40,456 nucleotides of DNA from Dehalococcoidales bacterium (GCA_028706655.1 JAQTVW010000004.1:1-40456), one strand, 5' to 3'; counted from the stretch's first letter, positions 18,361 to 28,183 are shown. Program-made: numbers and translations. Notes: generated by a model from the letters alone, not told the origin.

Positions 18361-19536
18361 ATGAAGCAGGCGGTCATCCTGGCGGCAGGTGAAGGACAGC
18401 GCCTCCGTCCTTTTACCGTGAACCGCCCCAAATCCATGCTCTATATTGCTGCCAAACCTATGCTTCAGTATGTTATCGAATCGCTGGCACAGAACGGCAT
18501 CCGCGATATCGTTCTTGTGGTAGGCTACCGTAAGGAGCAGGTATTTGATTATTTCGGTTCCGGGGAAAAATTAGGTGTTGACATAACATATGTGACGCAG
18601 GAGAAGCAACTGGGCACCGCCCATGCTTTATTACAGGCTAAGGAAGCCACCGGCGAAGAATTTCTCGTGCTGCACGGGGATAATCTCATCACTGCCGCCA
18701 CCATCGCCAAATTCATAAAAATCAAGCCCGATGCGGTGCTGGTCACAAAGGTGACCGACCCGTCACGGTACGGCGTGGTGAAATATTACGGCGACAAACT
18801 GAAAAAGATTGAGGAAAAACCGAAAGAAGCCGGCAGTAACACAATAAATACCGGTATTTACTCTTTCACCAAAGATATTTATGATTTTATTGAGAACGAA
18901 ACCGGTATCCCGGATGTCTTAAACAAGATGGTTGAGTCCGGTAGGAACGTCAGTGTCCTGGAAACCATGGAGACGAGACTGGATATTGTTTATCCCTGGG
19001 ACATCCTGAGCCTGAACAATGCGGTGCTCGCCCAGACGAAGGGCAGCGTCGCCGGTAATATCGAATCAGGGGTATTCCTTAAAGGTTCGGTGCTGGTGGG
19101 AAAAGATACCCTGATACGTTCGGGTACTTATATCGTGGGGCCGGTCGTCATAGGGGAAGGTTGTGAAATAGGTCCCAACGTTACCATCCGCCCGGCGACC
19201 AGTATCGGGGACAATGTGATTATTTCTTCGTTCACCGAGATAAAAAACAGCGTCATCGGTGATGATGTTAATATCGCCGCCGGGAGCGTCATCCAGAATT
19301 CGGTCATCGATAAAGGATGCATTATCAAAGACCATTTTACAGCAGACAGCGGACAGGTGGAGATCAGGGTCAACGGTGATTATCACCCGACTAACGTGGG
19401 AGTAATGCTCGGCGAAGGCTGCAGCGTGGGCAGCAATGTTTTTGCCCAGCCGGGGGCAATCGCCGGAAACTATTGCCAGATTAAAGCGCAAAAGACAATC
19501 AGCGGCAGGTTGCCGGATAAAAGTCTGGTCTTCTAA
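18361..19536 (+). CDS. GlmU-like sugar-1-phosphate nucleotidylyltransferase with beta-helix domain (paralog 2)
   Basis: ATG 18361 after AAAGGAGG. MKQAVILAAGEGQRLRPFTVNRPKSMLYIAAKPMLQYVIE; hexapeptide repeats, but no H-x2-YLGD motif. Confidence 0.88.
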   Translation: MKQAVILAAGEGQRLRPFTVNRPKSMLYIAAKPMLQYVIESLAQNGIRDIVLVVGYRKEQVFDYFGSGEKLGVDITYVTQEKQLGTAHALLQAKEATGEEFLVLHGDNLITAATIAKFIKIKPDAVLVTKVTDPSRYGVVKYYGDKLKKIEEKPKEAGSNTINTGIYSFTKDIYDFIENETGIPDVLNKMVESGRNVSVLETMETRLDIVYPWDILSLNNAVLAQTKGSVAGNIESGVFLKGSVLVGKDTLIRSGTYIVGPVVIGEGCEIGPNVTIRPATSIGDNVIISSFTEIKNSVIGDDVNIAAGSVIQNSVIDKGCIIKDHFTADSGQVEIRVNGDYHPTNVGVMLGEGCSVGSNVFAQPGAIAGNYCQIKAQKTISGRLPDKSLVF

Positions 19537-19550
19537 GGGGTAGCGGAAGT

Positions 19551-21335
19551 ATGTGTGGAATTGTGGGTTACATCGGCGGGCGGCAGGCTCAAACGATTTT
19601 ACTGAACTGCCTGGGCAGATTAGAGTATCGCGGTTATGATTCCTGCGGCATCGCGGTTGCCGCAGAGCATACTACGGTCTTCAAAGACGCGGTGCGGGTC
19701 AAGGCGCTGGCGCAAACGCTGCCGAAACTGGAAGGCAAGACCGGCATCGGGCATACCCGCTGGGCAACTCACGGCGAGCCGTCCATGATTAACGCCCATC
19801 CTCACTGTGACTGCACAGGCAGGATTGCCGTCGCCCATAACGGTGTCATCAATAACTCCCAGAAGCTAAAACAGCAGCTTGTCAGCGAAGGTCACCTTTT
19901 TGTTTCCGAGACGGACAGCGAGGTAATTCCGCATCTCATCGAGAAATACTACGAAGATAGTTTACCCAAAGCCGTTGAAGCGGCTTTACATGAAATCGAA
20001 GGCTCTTACGCCATAGTTGTTTTGATGGAAGGCGAAAGGGAACTGGTCGTCGCCCGGAAAGACAGCCCGCTGATAATCGGTATCGGCGACCGGGAAAACT
20101 TCATCGCGTCGGATGTCCCGGCGATACTGGACTACACCAGTCGTGTCATGTACCTTGAAGAAGGCGATGTCGCCGTCGTTACCGGAGACGAAGTGAAAGT
20201 CAGGGGTAACGGTGTGGAAGTCGCCAGGGAAGAACACAAAGTACCCTGGACAGTCAAGGATGCTCAGCGGGGCGGCTACGAGCACTTTATGCTCAAGGAA
20301 ATCCACGAACAGCCGAAGGTGGTGCGCGATACCCTCAGCGAATATATCTCGATCGCGCAGCCGGCGGCGGACATGACGGTAGTAGGCGGCAGCGGGATGG
20401 AAGACATACTCATGCTTGCCTGCGGCACTTCATACCATGCCGCGCTGGTCGGCAAGTACATCATCGAACAACTGGTGAAAATTCCGGTCAGAGTAGAAAT
20501 CGCCTCTGAATTCAGCTATTCAGGGCGGGCTTCGGCGCGTAATAAAGCGATTGTCATCAGCCAGTCCGGGGAAACGGCGGATGTGCTCAAGGCAATCAAG
20601 CAACTTAAGAATGAAGATTGCCATGTGATCGCTGTTACCAACGTCGTCGGGAGTACTGTCAGTCGTATTGCGGACCAGGTTGTCTATACCCGCGCCGGAC
20701 CGGAAATCAGCGTAGCGGCCACCAAGAGTTTCGTGGCGCAGCTTATTGCTTTATACTGGCTGACTCTGCCTTATTCCCGCGTCGATATCCGCCAGCTGGA
20801 TGAGATGGTGCTGGGCTTGCGGCAGCTCCCGGGGAAAATCCAGCAGGTTTTTGATAATGAAGAGGCTATTAAAAGTCTTGCCGCCGAGTTTGCCAGATTC
20901 AACAACGCTTTTTTCGTGGGACGCGGCATCAACTATCCCATCGCTCTGGAAGGTGCACTTAAACTAAAGGAAATTTCCTATATTCATGCCGAGGGTTATT
21001 CTGCCGGAGAATTGAAGCACGGACCCTTCGCCTTGCTGGGACCGGAGACGCCGGTAGTGGCTGTCGTGGCGCGGGACAACACCTACGAGGCGATGCTGGC
21101 GAATATTAAAGAGGTCAAAGCCCGCAAGTCTCCGGTGCTGGCCTTGGTAGAGGACGACGATGATGAAGTCAGCGGACTGGCAGACTGGATTATTCCGGTA
21201 CCGGGTGTTGACGCCCTGTTTTCGCCTGTGGTGAATGTGGTTGTGCTGCAGCTGCTGGCGTACTACACCGCCAAACAAAGAGGCTGTCCGATTGACTTCC
21301 CCCGCAACCTTGCCAAGAGCGTTACGGTAGAGTAG
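19551..21335 (+). CDS. glmS: Glutamine-fructose-6-phosphate aminotransferase (isomerizing)
   Basis: MCGIVGYIGGRQAQTILLNCLGRLEYRGYDSCGIAV; GHTRWATHGEPS; two SIS domains (ACGTSYHAALVGKY, SQSGETADVL); C-terminal NLAKSVTVE. Confidence 0.97.
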   Translation: MCGIVGYIGGRQAQTILLNCLGRLEYRGYDSCGIAVAAEHTTVFKDAVRVKALAQTLPKLEGKTGIGHTRWATHGEPSMINAHPHCDCTGRIAVAHNGVINNSQKLKQQLVSEGHLFVSETDSEVIPHLIEKYYEDSLPKAVEAALHEIEGSYAIVVLMEGERELVVARKDSPLIIGIGDRENFIASDVPAILDYTSRVMYLEEGDVAVVTGDEVKVRGNGVEVAREEHKVPWTVKDAQRGGYEHFMLKEIHEQPKVVRDTLSEYISIAQPAADMTVVGGSGMEDILMLACGTSYHAALVGKYIIEQLVKIPVRVEIASEFSYSGRASARNKAIVISQSGETADVLKAIKQLKNEDCHVIAVTNVVGSTVSRIADQVVYTRAGPEISVAATKSFVAQLIALYWLTLPYSRVDIRQLDEMVLGLRQLPGKIQQVFDNEEAIKSLAAEFARFNNAFFVGRGINYPIALEGALKLKEISYIHAEGYSAGELKHGPFALLGPETPVVAVVARDNTYEAMLANIKEVKARKSPVLALVEDDDDEVSGLADWIIPVPGVDALFSPVVNVVVLQLLAYYTAKQRGCPIDFPRNLAKSVTVE

Positions 21336-21340
21336 GTCGC

Positions 21341-22915
21341 TCAGGCTTCGGAATTAACCGGCACCACCGCGTACTTTCTTCGGGCGAGTTTCTCGCTGTT
21401 CACCAGTATTGCTTCCGCATCATGGTTCAGTTGGGACACCAGCAGGATGACCGCAGGCGCGGCGACTTGCCGGGTTGCTGTCGTTAAAGCAACGGTAGCG
21501 GGATGGTTGAGGGCAGCCTCCTCTATCGCCCGATGTTCAAAATCCAGCATCGCCAGCAGCCGTTGCGCTGACTCGGATTCGACACGCTTCAATTCGGAGA
21601 TATTCCGGCGCAGTCTTGCCATGTCCGGTTTTGCCAGGTATTGTTGCGGAGACTCGGTCATTGTGATGTCCCGGGTCAAAGCCAGCGCCCGTTTCAGGAT
21701 TTCACGAGGTTCGGTGATGGCAGTAGTAAGCAGGACTTCGTGCTGGTTGTAAGCGGTCAGCGCGGCAGGGATATGCTCGCGGGTGAGGGTTAGCGCCGCC
21801 GTGAGCAGGTTAAATGCCAGGTTATCGGCTTCTTCAGCGCTGCTCACGGAGAGATTAACGGCGATGATTGCCGGGGGTCCGCCCGCCGCCGCAAATTCCC
21901 GGACAATGAGCTGCTGTAATTTAATCGTGTGTTTCCAATCGATGCCGCGAAGCGGGTCGCCTGCCTGATAAGTACGGCTGCCGAGGAATTCCACTCCCCG
22001 GTGGGGCAACCGGATATTCTCCGGAGCGGATTCGGAATCCGTGGCTTCGCCGGCTCCTGATTGTTCCAGGTATTTCCGCGCCATCCATTCCGCGTATTGT
22101 GCCTGCGGGATGACGTGTAAATCCAGCGGTTCAAGCGTTTGGTTGACTACCATCAGCGCCCGGGCGTCAGTAACTACGGCGCGAATCAATGGGTGTGTCG
22201 GTCCTGCCAGCGGTGGCGTCAGGCTCAACTCCAGTTTGACATCATGTCCGTTCAAAATGAAATCCTGCGGGGTGATTTCAACCCAATCGTCATCCGTCTG
22301 TACCGAGACGTACAGCAAGGTGTTTGTCCTGCTGCCCAGTTCCATCGTGGCTTTCGCGGTAGCGCCGGCAACAACCCGCAGGCTTACATCCGTCGGCGCA
22401 AGCGGAGAGCGCGGGATATTCATTAATATATTGATGGTCGTGCCCATCAAATAGAGCGCAAACAAGGTTCCGGTTAATAGCAGAACGCGGATATCGAGGA
22501 GGACGGCAATCATGACCACTGCCAGCGTGGTAGTCAGTAATGCGCGGTAGACGGTCGTGACCCGGCGTCCCGCCCCGACAACGATTACCGCATGAAAGTC
22601 AGAAGAGCTCTGCCTGAGGTGATAATCGAGTAGATAGATTAACGGCAGGAGTGCCGCCGCCGAAATAATTTCGATGACGAAAGGTGTGAGCCCGGTCATT
22701 CGAGCGAGAATTGCGGCAATCGCAAGCGGCAGGAGAAATATAGTGAAAATTGAGGCGACGATGTTAATACGCGGCGCCGCCGGTCGCAGGGTCAGGACAG
22801 TCATACCCAGAAATAGCACGAGAGCCAGAAACAGGTAAGGCGGCGGTGACAGGATGGCGGCAACCAGTAATATAAACAGTGAATATGATTGACATAATCT
22901 CACCAAACTGCCCAT
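21341..22915 (-). CDS. DUF58-domain membrane protein
   Basis: N-terminal TM segments; DUF58 signature RLPHRGVEFLGSRTYQAGDPLRGIDWKHTIKLQQLIVREF; downstream of MoxR. Confidence 0.87.
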   Translation of the reverse strand: MGSLVRLCQSYSLFILLVAAILSPPPYLFLALVLFLGMTVLTLRPAAPRINIVASIFTIFLLPLAIAAILARMTGLTPFVIEIISAAALLPLIYLLDYHLRQSSSDFHAVIVVGAGRRVTTVYRALLTTTLAVVMIAVLLDIRVLLLTGTLFALYLMGTTINILMNIPRSPLAPTDVSLRVVAGATAKATMELGSRTNTLLYVSVQTDDDWVEITPQDFILNGHDVKLELSLTPPLAGPTHPLIRAVVTDARALMVVNQTLEPLDLHVIPQAQYAEWMARKYLEQSGAGEATDSESAPENIRLPHRGVEFLGSRTYQAGDPLRGIDWKHTIKLQQLIVREFAAAGGPPAIIAVNLSVSSAEEADNLAFNLLTAALTLTREHIPAALTAYNQHEVLLTTAITEPREILKRALALTRDITMTESPQQYLAKPDMARLRRNISELKRVESESAQRLLAMLDFEHRAIEEAALNHPATVALTTATRQVAAPAVILLVSQLNHDAEAILVNSEKLARRKYAVVPVNSEA

Positions 22916-22917
22916 GG

Positions 22918-24156
22918 TTATCTGAGAGAGAGCCCGGTACTAACGGCAACGGCGGCAACAACCAGTGCCAGGGCTATCCACATCCAGTGCCGCTTCAAAA
23001 GAGTCTGAACGGTTATAGCCCCAGTTCCCGTTGCAGCTTCAACAACGGTTTGCGGTGGTATTTCATTTTGATTAACGGGAGGACTGACAGCATGGGAAAC
23101 TGAAGAGTCGGTTTTTTGACTCGATGGAGTAATGTGTTCCGGAGGCCGGACGTTATGGCTCGCTGGTTGCGAAAGGTCAGGAACTGGTTTTGCACTGCGT
23201 GCTTCGCCGATGCCTTCTTTGGGTACCGCCGTTTCCTGGATTATCTTTCTGATAACGGCTTCAGGGCTCACGTTGTCCATCTCTGCTTCGCTGCTGAGGC
23301 GGATGCGGTGAGTCAGTGCTGGTAGGGCAAGCCGCTTGATATCATCAGGAATGACAAAATCTCTACCTTGAATGAATGCCAGAGCGCGGGCGCCCTTGAA
23401 CAGTGCGATGCTGGCGCGGGGACCCGGGGCGTGGGAAACATCGGGCTGGTGTCGTAGGTTATCGATAATATCGACGATGTACCGACGGACATTATCGGCG
23501 ATGTGTATTTGTTTTACATCCTGCTGGAGCTGGATGATATCAGCCGGGGTGGCGACAGCCACAACCTGCGGCGCCGAAATAGCATCAATATCGCGGAGAA
23601 TGCGGTCTTCCTCTTCGACACTCGGCAGAGAACTCCAGACGCGGAACATGAACCGGTCTGACTGTACCTCACTGAGCGGTGAAGTACCGATGCTGCCATA
23701 GGGAATCTGGCTGGCGATAAGTATAAACGGCTGTTCCAGCCGGTGAGTTTCCCGCTCGATGGTGACCTGTTGTTCCTGCATCGCCTCCAGCAGGGCAGAC
23801 TGAGTGCGCGGAGTGGTACGGTTCAGTTCATCCGCCAGAACTACGTTGGCGAAGATAGGTCCGGGCATGAAGGTGGCGGCGGCATCGGGACGGTAGAGAT
23901 AGAAACCCAGGATATCAGCAGGGAGCATATCCGGCGTACCCTGCACCCTCTTGAACTTCCCGCCGATGGCGGTGGCAAACGTGCGTGCGATAGTAGTCTT
24001 GGCTGTGCCCGGTAACCCTTCAATAAGGACATGTCCCTGGCTCAGCAGTGCGATGAGCAGGATTTCCTTGATTTCACTCTTGCCGATGACTACCTTGGAA
24101 ACCTCGGCAATGATGTTTTTCAGAAGTTGGCGTCGATTTGTCAGGTCAGTAGTCAC
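22918..24156 (-). CDS. MoxR-family AAA+ ATPase with Pro/Ser-rich linker and C-terminal TM helix
   Basis: GHVLIEGLPGTAKTTIARTFA Walker A, VVLADELNRTTPRTQSALLEAMQE Walker B. C-terminus ...LLKRHWMWIALALVVAAVAVSTGLSLR is a predicted TM segment. Confidence 0.92.
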   Translation of the reverse strand: MTTDLTNRRQLLKNIIAEVSKVVIGKSEIKEILLIALLSQGHVLIEGLPGTAKTTIARTFATAIGGKFKRVQGTPDMLPADILGFYLYRPDAAATFMPGPIFANVVLADELNRTTPRTQSALLEAMQEQQVTIERETHRLEQPFILIASQIPYGSIGTSPLSEVQSDRFMFRVWSSLPSVEEEDRILRDIDAISAPQVVAVATPADIIQLQQDVKQIHIADNVRRYIVDIIDNLRHQPDVSHAPGPRASIALFKGARALAFIQGRDFVIPDDIKRLALPALTHRIRLSSEAEMDNVSPEAVIRKIIQETAVPKEGIGEARSAKPVPDLSQPASHNVRPPEHITPSSQKTDSSVSHAVSPPVNQNEIPPQTVVEAATGTGAITVQTLLKRHWMWIALALVVAAVAVSTGLSLR

Positions 24157-25058
24157 GATAGACTCCTATTCAGATAATCAGGCTGGCGGCGCCATAATGG
24201 AAAAAGAGTGATGGCGAATACCAGCGCTATCAGTAATAATAGCCCTAACGGCGCGGCAAGTAAACTGCGCAACTTTGCCAGCATTGCTTTTGTCTCCTGC
24301 AGATTGGAGGACGACAGGTGCGACTGGTCGAAATACACGCCTTCCGGACTTGTTTTGATAATGTTTGACAACAGATTGCTGTTGCTTGCCATTGTTGCCA
24401 TGCTGTTGATGAAGATGCTGGCATCAGCAATCAATATGACTTGCCCGCTGCCGAGCATGTGCCGGGAAATGACCGGCTTTCTGCCGGTTGGTTCGCCTTC
24501 GTTCCAGGTCCGGTTACTGTTATCATCAAGGAAGCTGAACAGGGACGATTGTGCCATAATCTCGCCAGGCGCGATATTAAGCAGGCTCGTAGCATGGTTC
24601 AGTACCAGGCTCTCCAAACCACTGGTGAGAGAGTCATCGGTAAAGATTGAAACGCGGGGCAGCCACTCGCTGTTGTAATTGGAAAGCGGATCGAGCAGCG
24701 CCCGCCCGGAAAACCGTGCGGTCAATCCCAGATACTCCAGAACATCGTTCCCGTAGCCGTAATCATCTGCCAGTACCAGAGCCCCGCCGCTTGAGGTGAA
24801 GCTGCGGATGGTATCAAGCTCGTCCGGAGTAAATTGAAGATAGGGGACGAGAATGAAAGTCGTTCCTGCTGAGGCGGAAGGCAGTCTGCTGAGGGATTCA
24901 ATAGGCTTGATTTCGTTGCCGGCTTGCAGATTCCCGGTGCCGTTCCAGCAATGGTTTTCAAAGCGAAAATCTTCATGGGAAGGAAACAGCCAGACGACGA
25001 TAACGAGGGTGAGGGTCACGGTAATCGCCAGTATCAGCAAAAATCTACGGAGTATCAC
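24153..25058 (-). CDS. DUF4350-like membrane protein
   Basis: GTG start at 25058 with AAAGAGGAG RBS. VILRRFLLILAITVTLTLVIVVWLF TM, FTPDELDTIRSFTSSGGALVLADDYGYGNDVLEYLGL, C-terminal TM LLLLIALVFAITLFPLWRRQP. The track start at 25154 overlaps the upstream gene more than needed. Confidence 0.7.
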   Translation of the reverse strand: MILRRFLLILAITVTLTLVIVVWLFPSHEDFRFENHCWNGTGNLQAGNEIKPIESLSRLPSASAGTTFILVPYLQFTPDELDTIRSFTSSGGALVLADDYGYGNDVLEYLGLTARFSGRALLDPLSNYNSEWLPRVSIFTDDSLTSGLESLVLNHATSLLNIAPGEIMAQSSLFSFLDDNSNRTWNEGEPTGRKPVISRHMLGSGQVILIADASIFINSMATMASNSNLLSNIIKTSPEGVYFDQSHLSSSNLQETKAMLAKLRSLLAAPLGLLLLIALVFAITLFPLWRRQPDYLNRSLS

Positions 25059-26997
25059 GGCAAAGCTCCTCTTTAATCGTTGCGGCAATCTTTTCCGCCT
25101 GTGCTGCGGCGGCTTCATCTGGATTGCGCGTGGAATAGAGAGCCGATTCGGCAATCGCAGTCAGTGAGGCAAATTGCTGGCTTGTCTCCTGTGTTAAGGC
25201 GGCGGCATGTCCAAGAAATTCACGGAGGGTATCTGCCGGATGCATCAGCGCGCCGGTTTTGTCCTCCACAGCTTTGAGTCCAGCCCGGTAGGCTTCAAGG
25301 ATTTTAATACTGATTCCGGACGGCTTGCGGCTTTCTGTTGTCCGGGAAATCAGCAGAGCAGGTTCCGGCTGGGAGATCGATGGCGGTGTTTCCCGCCGGG
25401 GCTGCGGGACAAAGTTACGCCGGAAGCGTATTCCCAGGAAAGTGATAACAATAGCCAGAAGTAATATTGTAAACGGGTTAAAAGCAGATATTTGCCTTGT
25501 TATGGAGGTTGTAATCGGGATGTCAGCCAAAGGCTGAATCGTGATGGAAACATCCTGCCGGCTGAAAACAGGCCAATGGATGCCGGACGCCAGAGATGCG
25601 GCGAAACTGCCGTCAGCGCTGGTGTTGACCGTGCCGGCAGCGTCATTCAAACGGACAGTGACTACAGCATTGGCGATGGGTTGTGCTGCATAGTAGATTG
25701 TACCTCTGACGGAAATTTGCCGGGACAGGAAGACAAGCGGAGTCATTTGAATATCAGCGGTGACCGGTAATTCCCGTATCATGACCATGGACTGGCTGAC
25801 GCTTGTCCCGCAAGACGCCCCGGCAGGCAGAACGATGACCTTCAAAACATGTTCACCGCTGGAAATATTCAGATGTGCTTTCACTTCAACGCTGAAGCTC
25901 TCTTTTACAGTCCGGGCAGCGAGTAATGATTCATCCAGCATCACAAGGATATCACGTTCCGGAATGTCGCGGGTAGTGATTGTGCCGCTGATGTTAAACG
26001 GCAGTCCGGGGTAGGCTGTTCCGGGCGCGGCAAGGTCGAGTTTCGTGGGGTAGACGCTGGCGTCAACGACAACCCTGCTGATGACACCCGAATAGACCCC
26101 GGCATCTTTGTCACCCGGTGTGTATTGTGCTTTTACCGGAAACGGAGCGGTGAAAGTGTCCCGGTTGCGGTACGGAAACGTCCATTCATTTGGAACAGTA
26201 ATGTTCTCGGTGTACGTTCCGTTGCCATCAGTGATGGCGGTGGCGATAGTCTTATTGTCTGTTACTATTTCTATCGGGCGGGCAGGCAGCGGCATTCCGA
26301 CAGCGCTGAGTATGCCGGAAACAGTCACGGTATCTCCGGCCAGCACTGATGGCGTATCGATTATGAGTGTGAGTTGTGTGGGTGTAAGCTCGGACTGCTG
26401 CTGTAATCGGCTCTCTTGAAGGGTATCCTGCAGCCTGTCAAATTCCGCGATAAGCAGCTGAATCCGCCGCAGGCTGTCTTGCAGGAGGTCGTATTGGGTC
26501 TGATAGATGCTGGATGACGCACCTGCCATCAGTCCCGTCATATTTGTCAGGCTCTCAGTGGCGGCAGTGATTTCGGTCGATAACATCCCTGCCTGCTGCA
26601 GGGATACATCAGCCTCAGCCAGAACCGGTACGGCGGTATCGATTTGGTTATCGTCAATCAGGTTGGCAGCCTCCTCCAGCAGTGTTTCTAATCGGCTGAT
26701 GGTATCGGAGAGTTGACTGCAAAAATCGTTATAACGATTAACAAGATAGCGGAGATCCTGAGGCAGCCGCACGTCGGTCATGTCATCTAATACCACTGCG
26801 GCGTCATGGTATTGCCCGGCGGAAATGCGGTTGAAAAAATTGCGGTACTGGAGAAGAAGCATCGCCGTATCGATGCGTTCTCCGGCAAGAGAGGGATTTT
26901 CGTGGGGTATTTGTGATTGTTTAGCGAAGGCAGGTATATTAAGAAACAGTACCGCTAGTGTGACAGCGCACGAAGCAATGAGAATCGCCCTCTTCAT
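25045..26997 (-). CDS. Secreted/membrane protein with Ig-like repeats, TM helix and DUF4129-like C-terminal domain
   Basis: Signal peptide MKRAILIASCAVTLAVLFLNIPAFAKQ from ATG 26997. Ig-like segments (VLAGDTVTVSGIL, AYPGLPFNISGTI); TM FTILLLAIVITFLGIRF; C-terminal IKILEAYRAGLKAVEDKTGALMHPADTLREFLGHAA...LTAIAESALYS. Confidence 0.72.
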   Translation of the reverse strand: MKRAILIASCAVTLAVLFLNIPAFAKQSQIPHENPSLAGERIDTAMLLLQYRNFFNRISAGQYHDAAVVLDDMTDVRLPQDLRYLVNRYNDFCSQLSDTISRLETLLEEAANLIDDNQIDTAVPVLAEADVSLQQAGMLSTEITAATESLTNMTGLMAGASSSIYQTQYDLLQDSLRRIQLLIAEFDRLQDTLQESRLQQQSELTPTQLTLIIDTPSVLAGDTVTVSGILSAVGMPLPARPIEIVTDNKTIATAITDGNGTYTENITVPNEWTFPYRNRDTFTAPFPVKAQYTPGDKDAGVYSGVISRVVVDASVYPTKLDLAAPGTAYPGLPFNISGTITTRDIPERDILVMLDESLLAARTVKESFSVEVKAHLNISSGEHVLKVIVLPAGASCGTSVSQSMVMIRELPVTADIQMTPLVFLSRQISVRGTIYYAAQPIANAVVTVRLNDAAGTVNTSADGSFAASLASGIHWPVFSRQDVSITIQPLADIPITTSITRQISAFNPFTILLLAIVITFLGIRFRRNFVPQPRRETPPSISQPEPALLISRTTESRKPSGISIKILEAYRAGLKAVEDKTGALMHPADTLREFLGHAAALTQETSQQFASLTAIAESALYSTRNPDEAAAAQAEKIAATIKEELCRDTP

Positions 26998-27013
26998 GGA
27001 TAATCTTTGGTTG

Positions 27014-27265
27014 TCACGAAATAATTCGGAGTATCTGTAGTGATAGTGCAAAAAGAAAACCGATGAATAGCACGATGCTGATAACAGTCAGGCTGCGCTT
27101 AGCTTTAGCATCCAGATGGATAAATAGTTCAGTGATGGCAAGCGCGACGGCAACGTATACCGTGTAGTAGGTTGCCAGGGTTTTTACACCTAACGCCGTC
27201 ATGACGACAGTGCCGACCAAAAGAGCTGTCGATATACTCAGAATATAGAAGTTATATATCTTCAA
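27014..27265 (-). CDS. Small predicted two/three-TM membrane protein, unknown function
   Basis: MKIYNFYILSISTALLVGTVVMTALGVKTLATYYTVYVAVALAITELFIHLDAKAKRSLTVISIVLFIGFLFALSLQILRIIS; overlaps the upstream stop by 4 nt. Confidence 0.7.
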   Translation of the reverse strand: MKIYNFYILSISTALLVGTVVMTALGVKTLATYYTVYVAVALAITELFIHLDAKAKRSLTVISIVLFIGFLFALSLQILRIIS

Positions 27266-28053
27266 TCAAGTACCTTTAGCAAAACGGAGTATTTCTTTTT
27301 CCCGAAGTCTTCCTGAGCTATCGTCATGGGTCTGTTCCAGGCTTCGGCAGCAAGCGTTGCGACTATTGAAGCGAGCGGGTAACCGAGACTGTGATGCGAC
27401 CAGGTGGCGCGGTTGTCAATGCGTGGATTTCGGATAGTTACCTGTATGTGACTGTTTTCGCAAATGACACTGGCGCCGTCAGCGACGCCCAGCTTACCGC
27501 TGAAAAGAGCTGTCAAGGAGTTCTCTAACTCAGCTGGTGTCGGTCCGGGGCGTGTCTCTACCATATCGACGGCACTGCTTCCGATAGTCGAAAGAAGTAA
27601 TCCGATTTCATCAGGCGCGGTACCGTACCGGGTGATGAACCGCTGGGGGATGGCTTTAGTTATGGTGGGGGATATTGAATTGACGTTCAACGGGATAAGG
27701 GCGCGTGGCTTTTCGCCGGTCAAAGAAGAAGGAAGGTAAATAGCACGTGATTTGATACCCAGTTCCTCAACTACAGAGGCGATGTTATCAATACCGGTTT
27801 CAAGGAGTAATTGGCAGACTTCAGGAGGCAGGCGCGGTACCGTACTCCCAAGCGCCAGCAGGATAAAAGACAGTATCAGCAGGCAAATGCTCAGAGCCGC
27901 CAGCCACGTAACCTCAAGAACAAAGTAGGCAGGTGGAAATAAAATGAGTCCGGTGATGAGTAATGCCAGCCCCGCCCATATGTACGGGTTTTTCGTACGC
28001 AACCCTCGCCTCCTCCCTGAAACTGTAACTAAGTATATATCAGCATATAGCAA
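27262..28053 (-). CDS. Uncharacterised membrane protein (N-terminal TM hairpin plus soluble domain)
   Basis: Uninterrupted ORF; YIWAGLALLITGLILFPPAYFVLEVTWLAALSICLLILSFILLALG double TM; first gene of the MoxR/DUF58 operon. Exact start uncertain. Confidence 0.65.
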   Translation of the reverse strand: MLYADIYLVTVSGRRRGLRTKNPYIWAGLALLITGLILFPPAYFVLEVTWLAALSICLLILSFILLALGSTVPRLPPEVCQLLLETGIDNIASVVEELGIKSRAIYLPSSLTGEKPRALIPLNVNSISPTITKAIPQRFITRYGTAPDEIGLLLSTIGSSAVDMVETRPGPTPAELENSLTALFSGKLGVADGASVICENSHIQVTIRNPRIDNRATWSHHSLGYPLASIVATLAAEAWNRPMTIAQEDFGKKKYSVLLKVLD

Positions 28054-28103
28054 AAGTCTATCCCTGTCTGATTCGGAATATCAGGGCGTGGCTGAATTTA
28101 TCG

Positions 28104-28158
28104 TTTTAAAAAGATTGCTCCAGCCGGAGCATCGGATGAAGTCCCGGACTGGAGCAAT
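28104..28158 (-). terminator. Rho-independent terminator for the Pro-Thr stalk gene
   Basis: Perfect inverted repeat ATTGCTCCAG (28114-28123)/CTGGAGCAAT (28149-28158); on the minus strand the hairpin is followed by CTTTTTAAAA. Confidence 0.75.
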
Positions 28159-28183
28159 GTATATCTATATTTGTTTTATTGTT

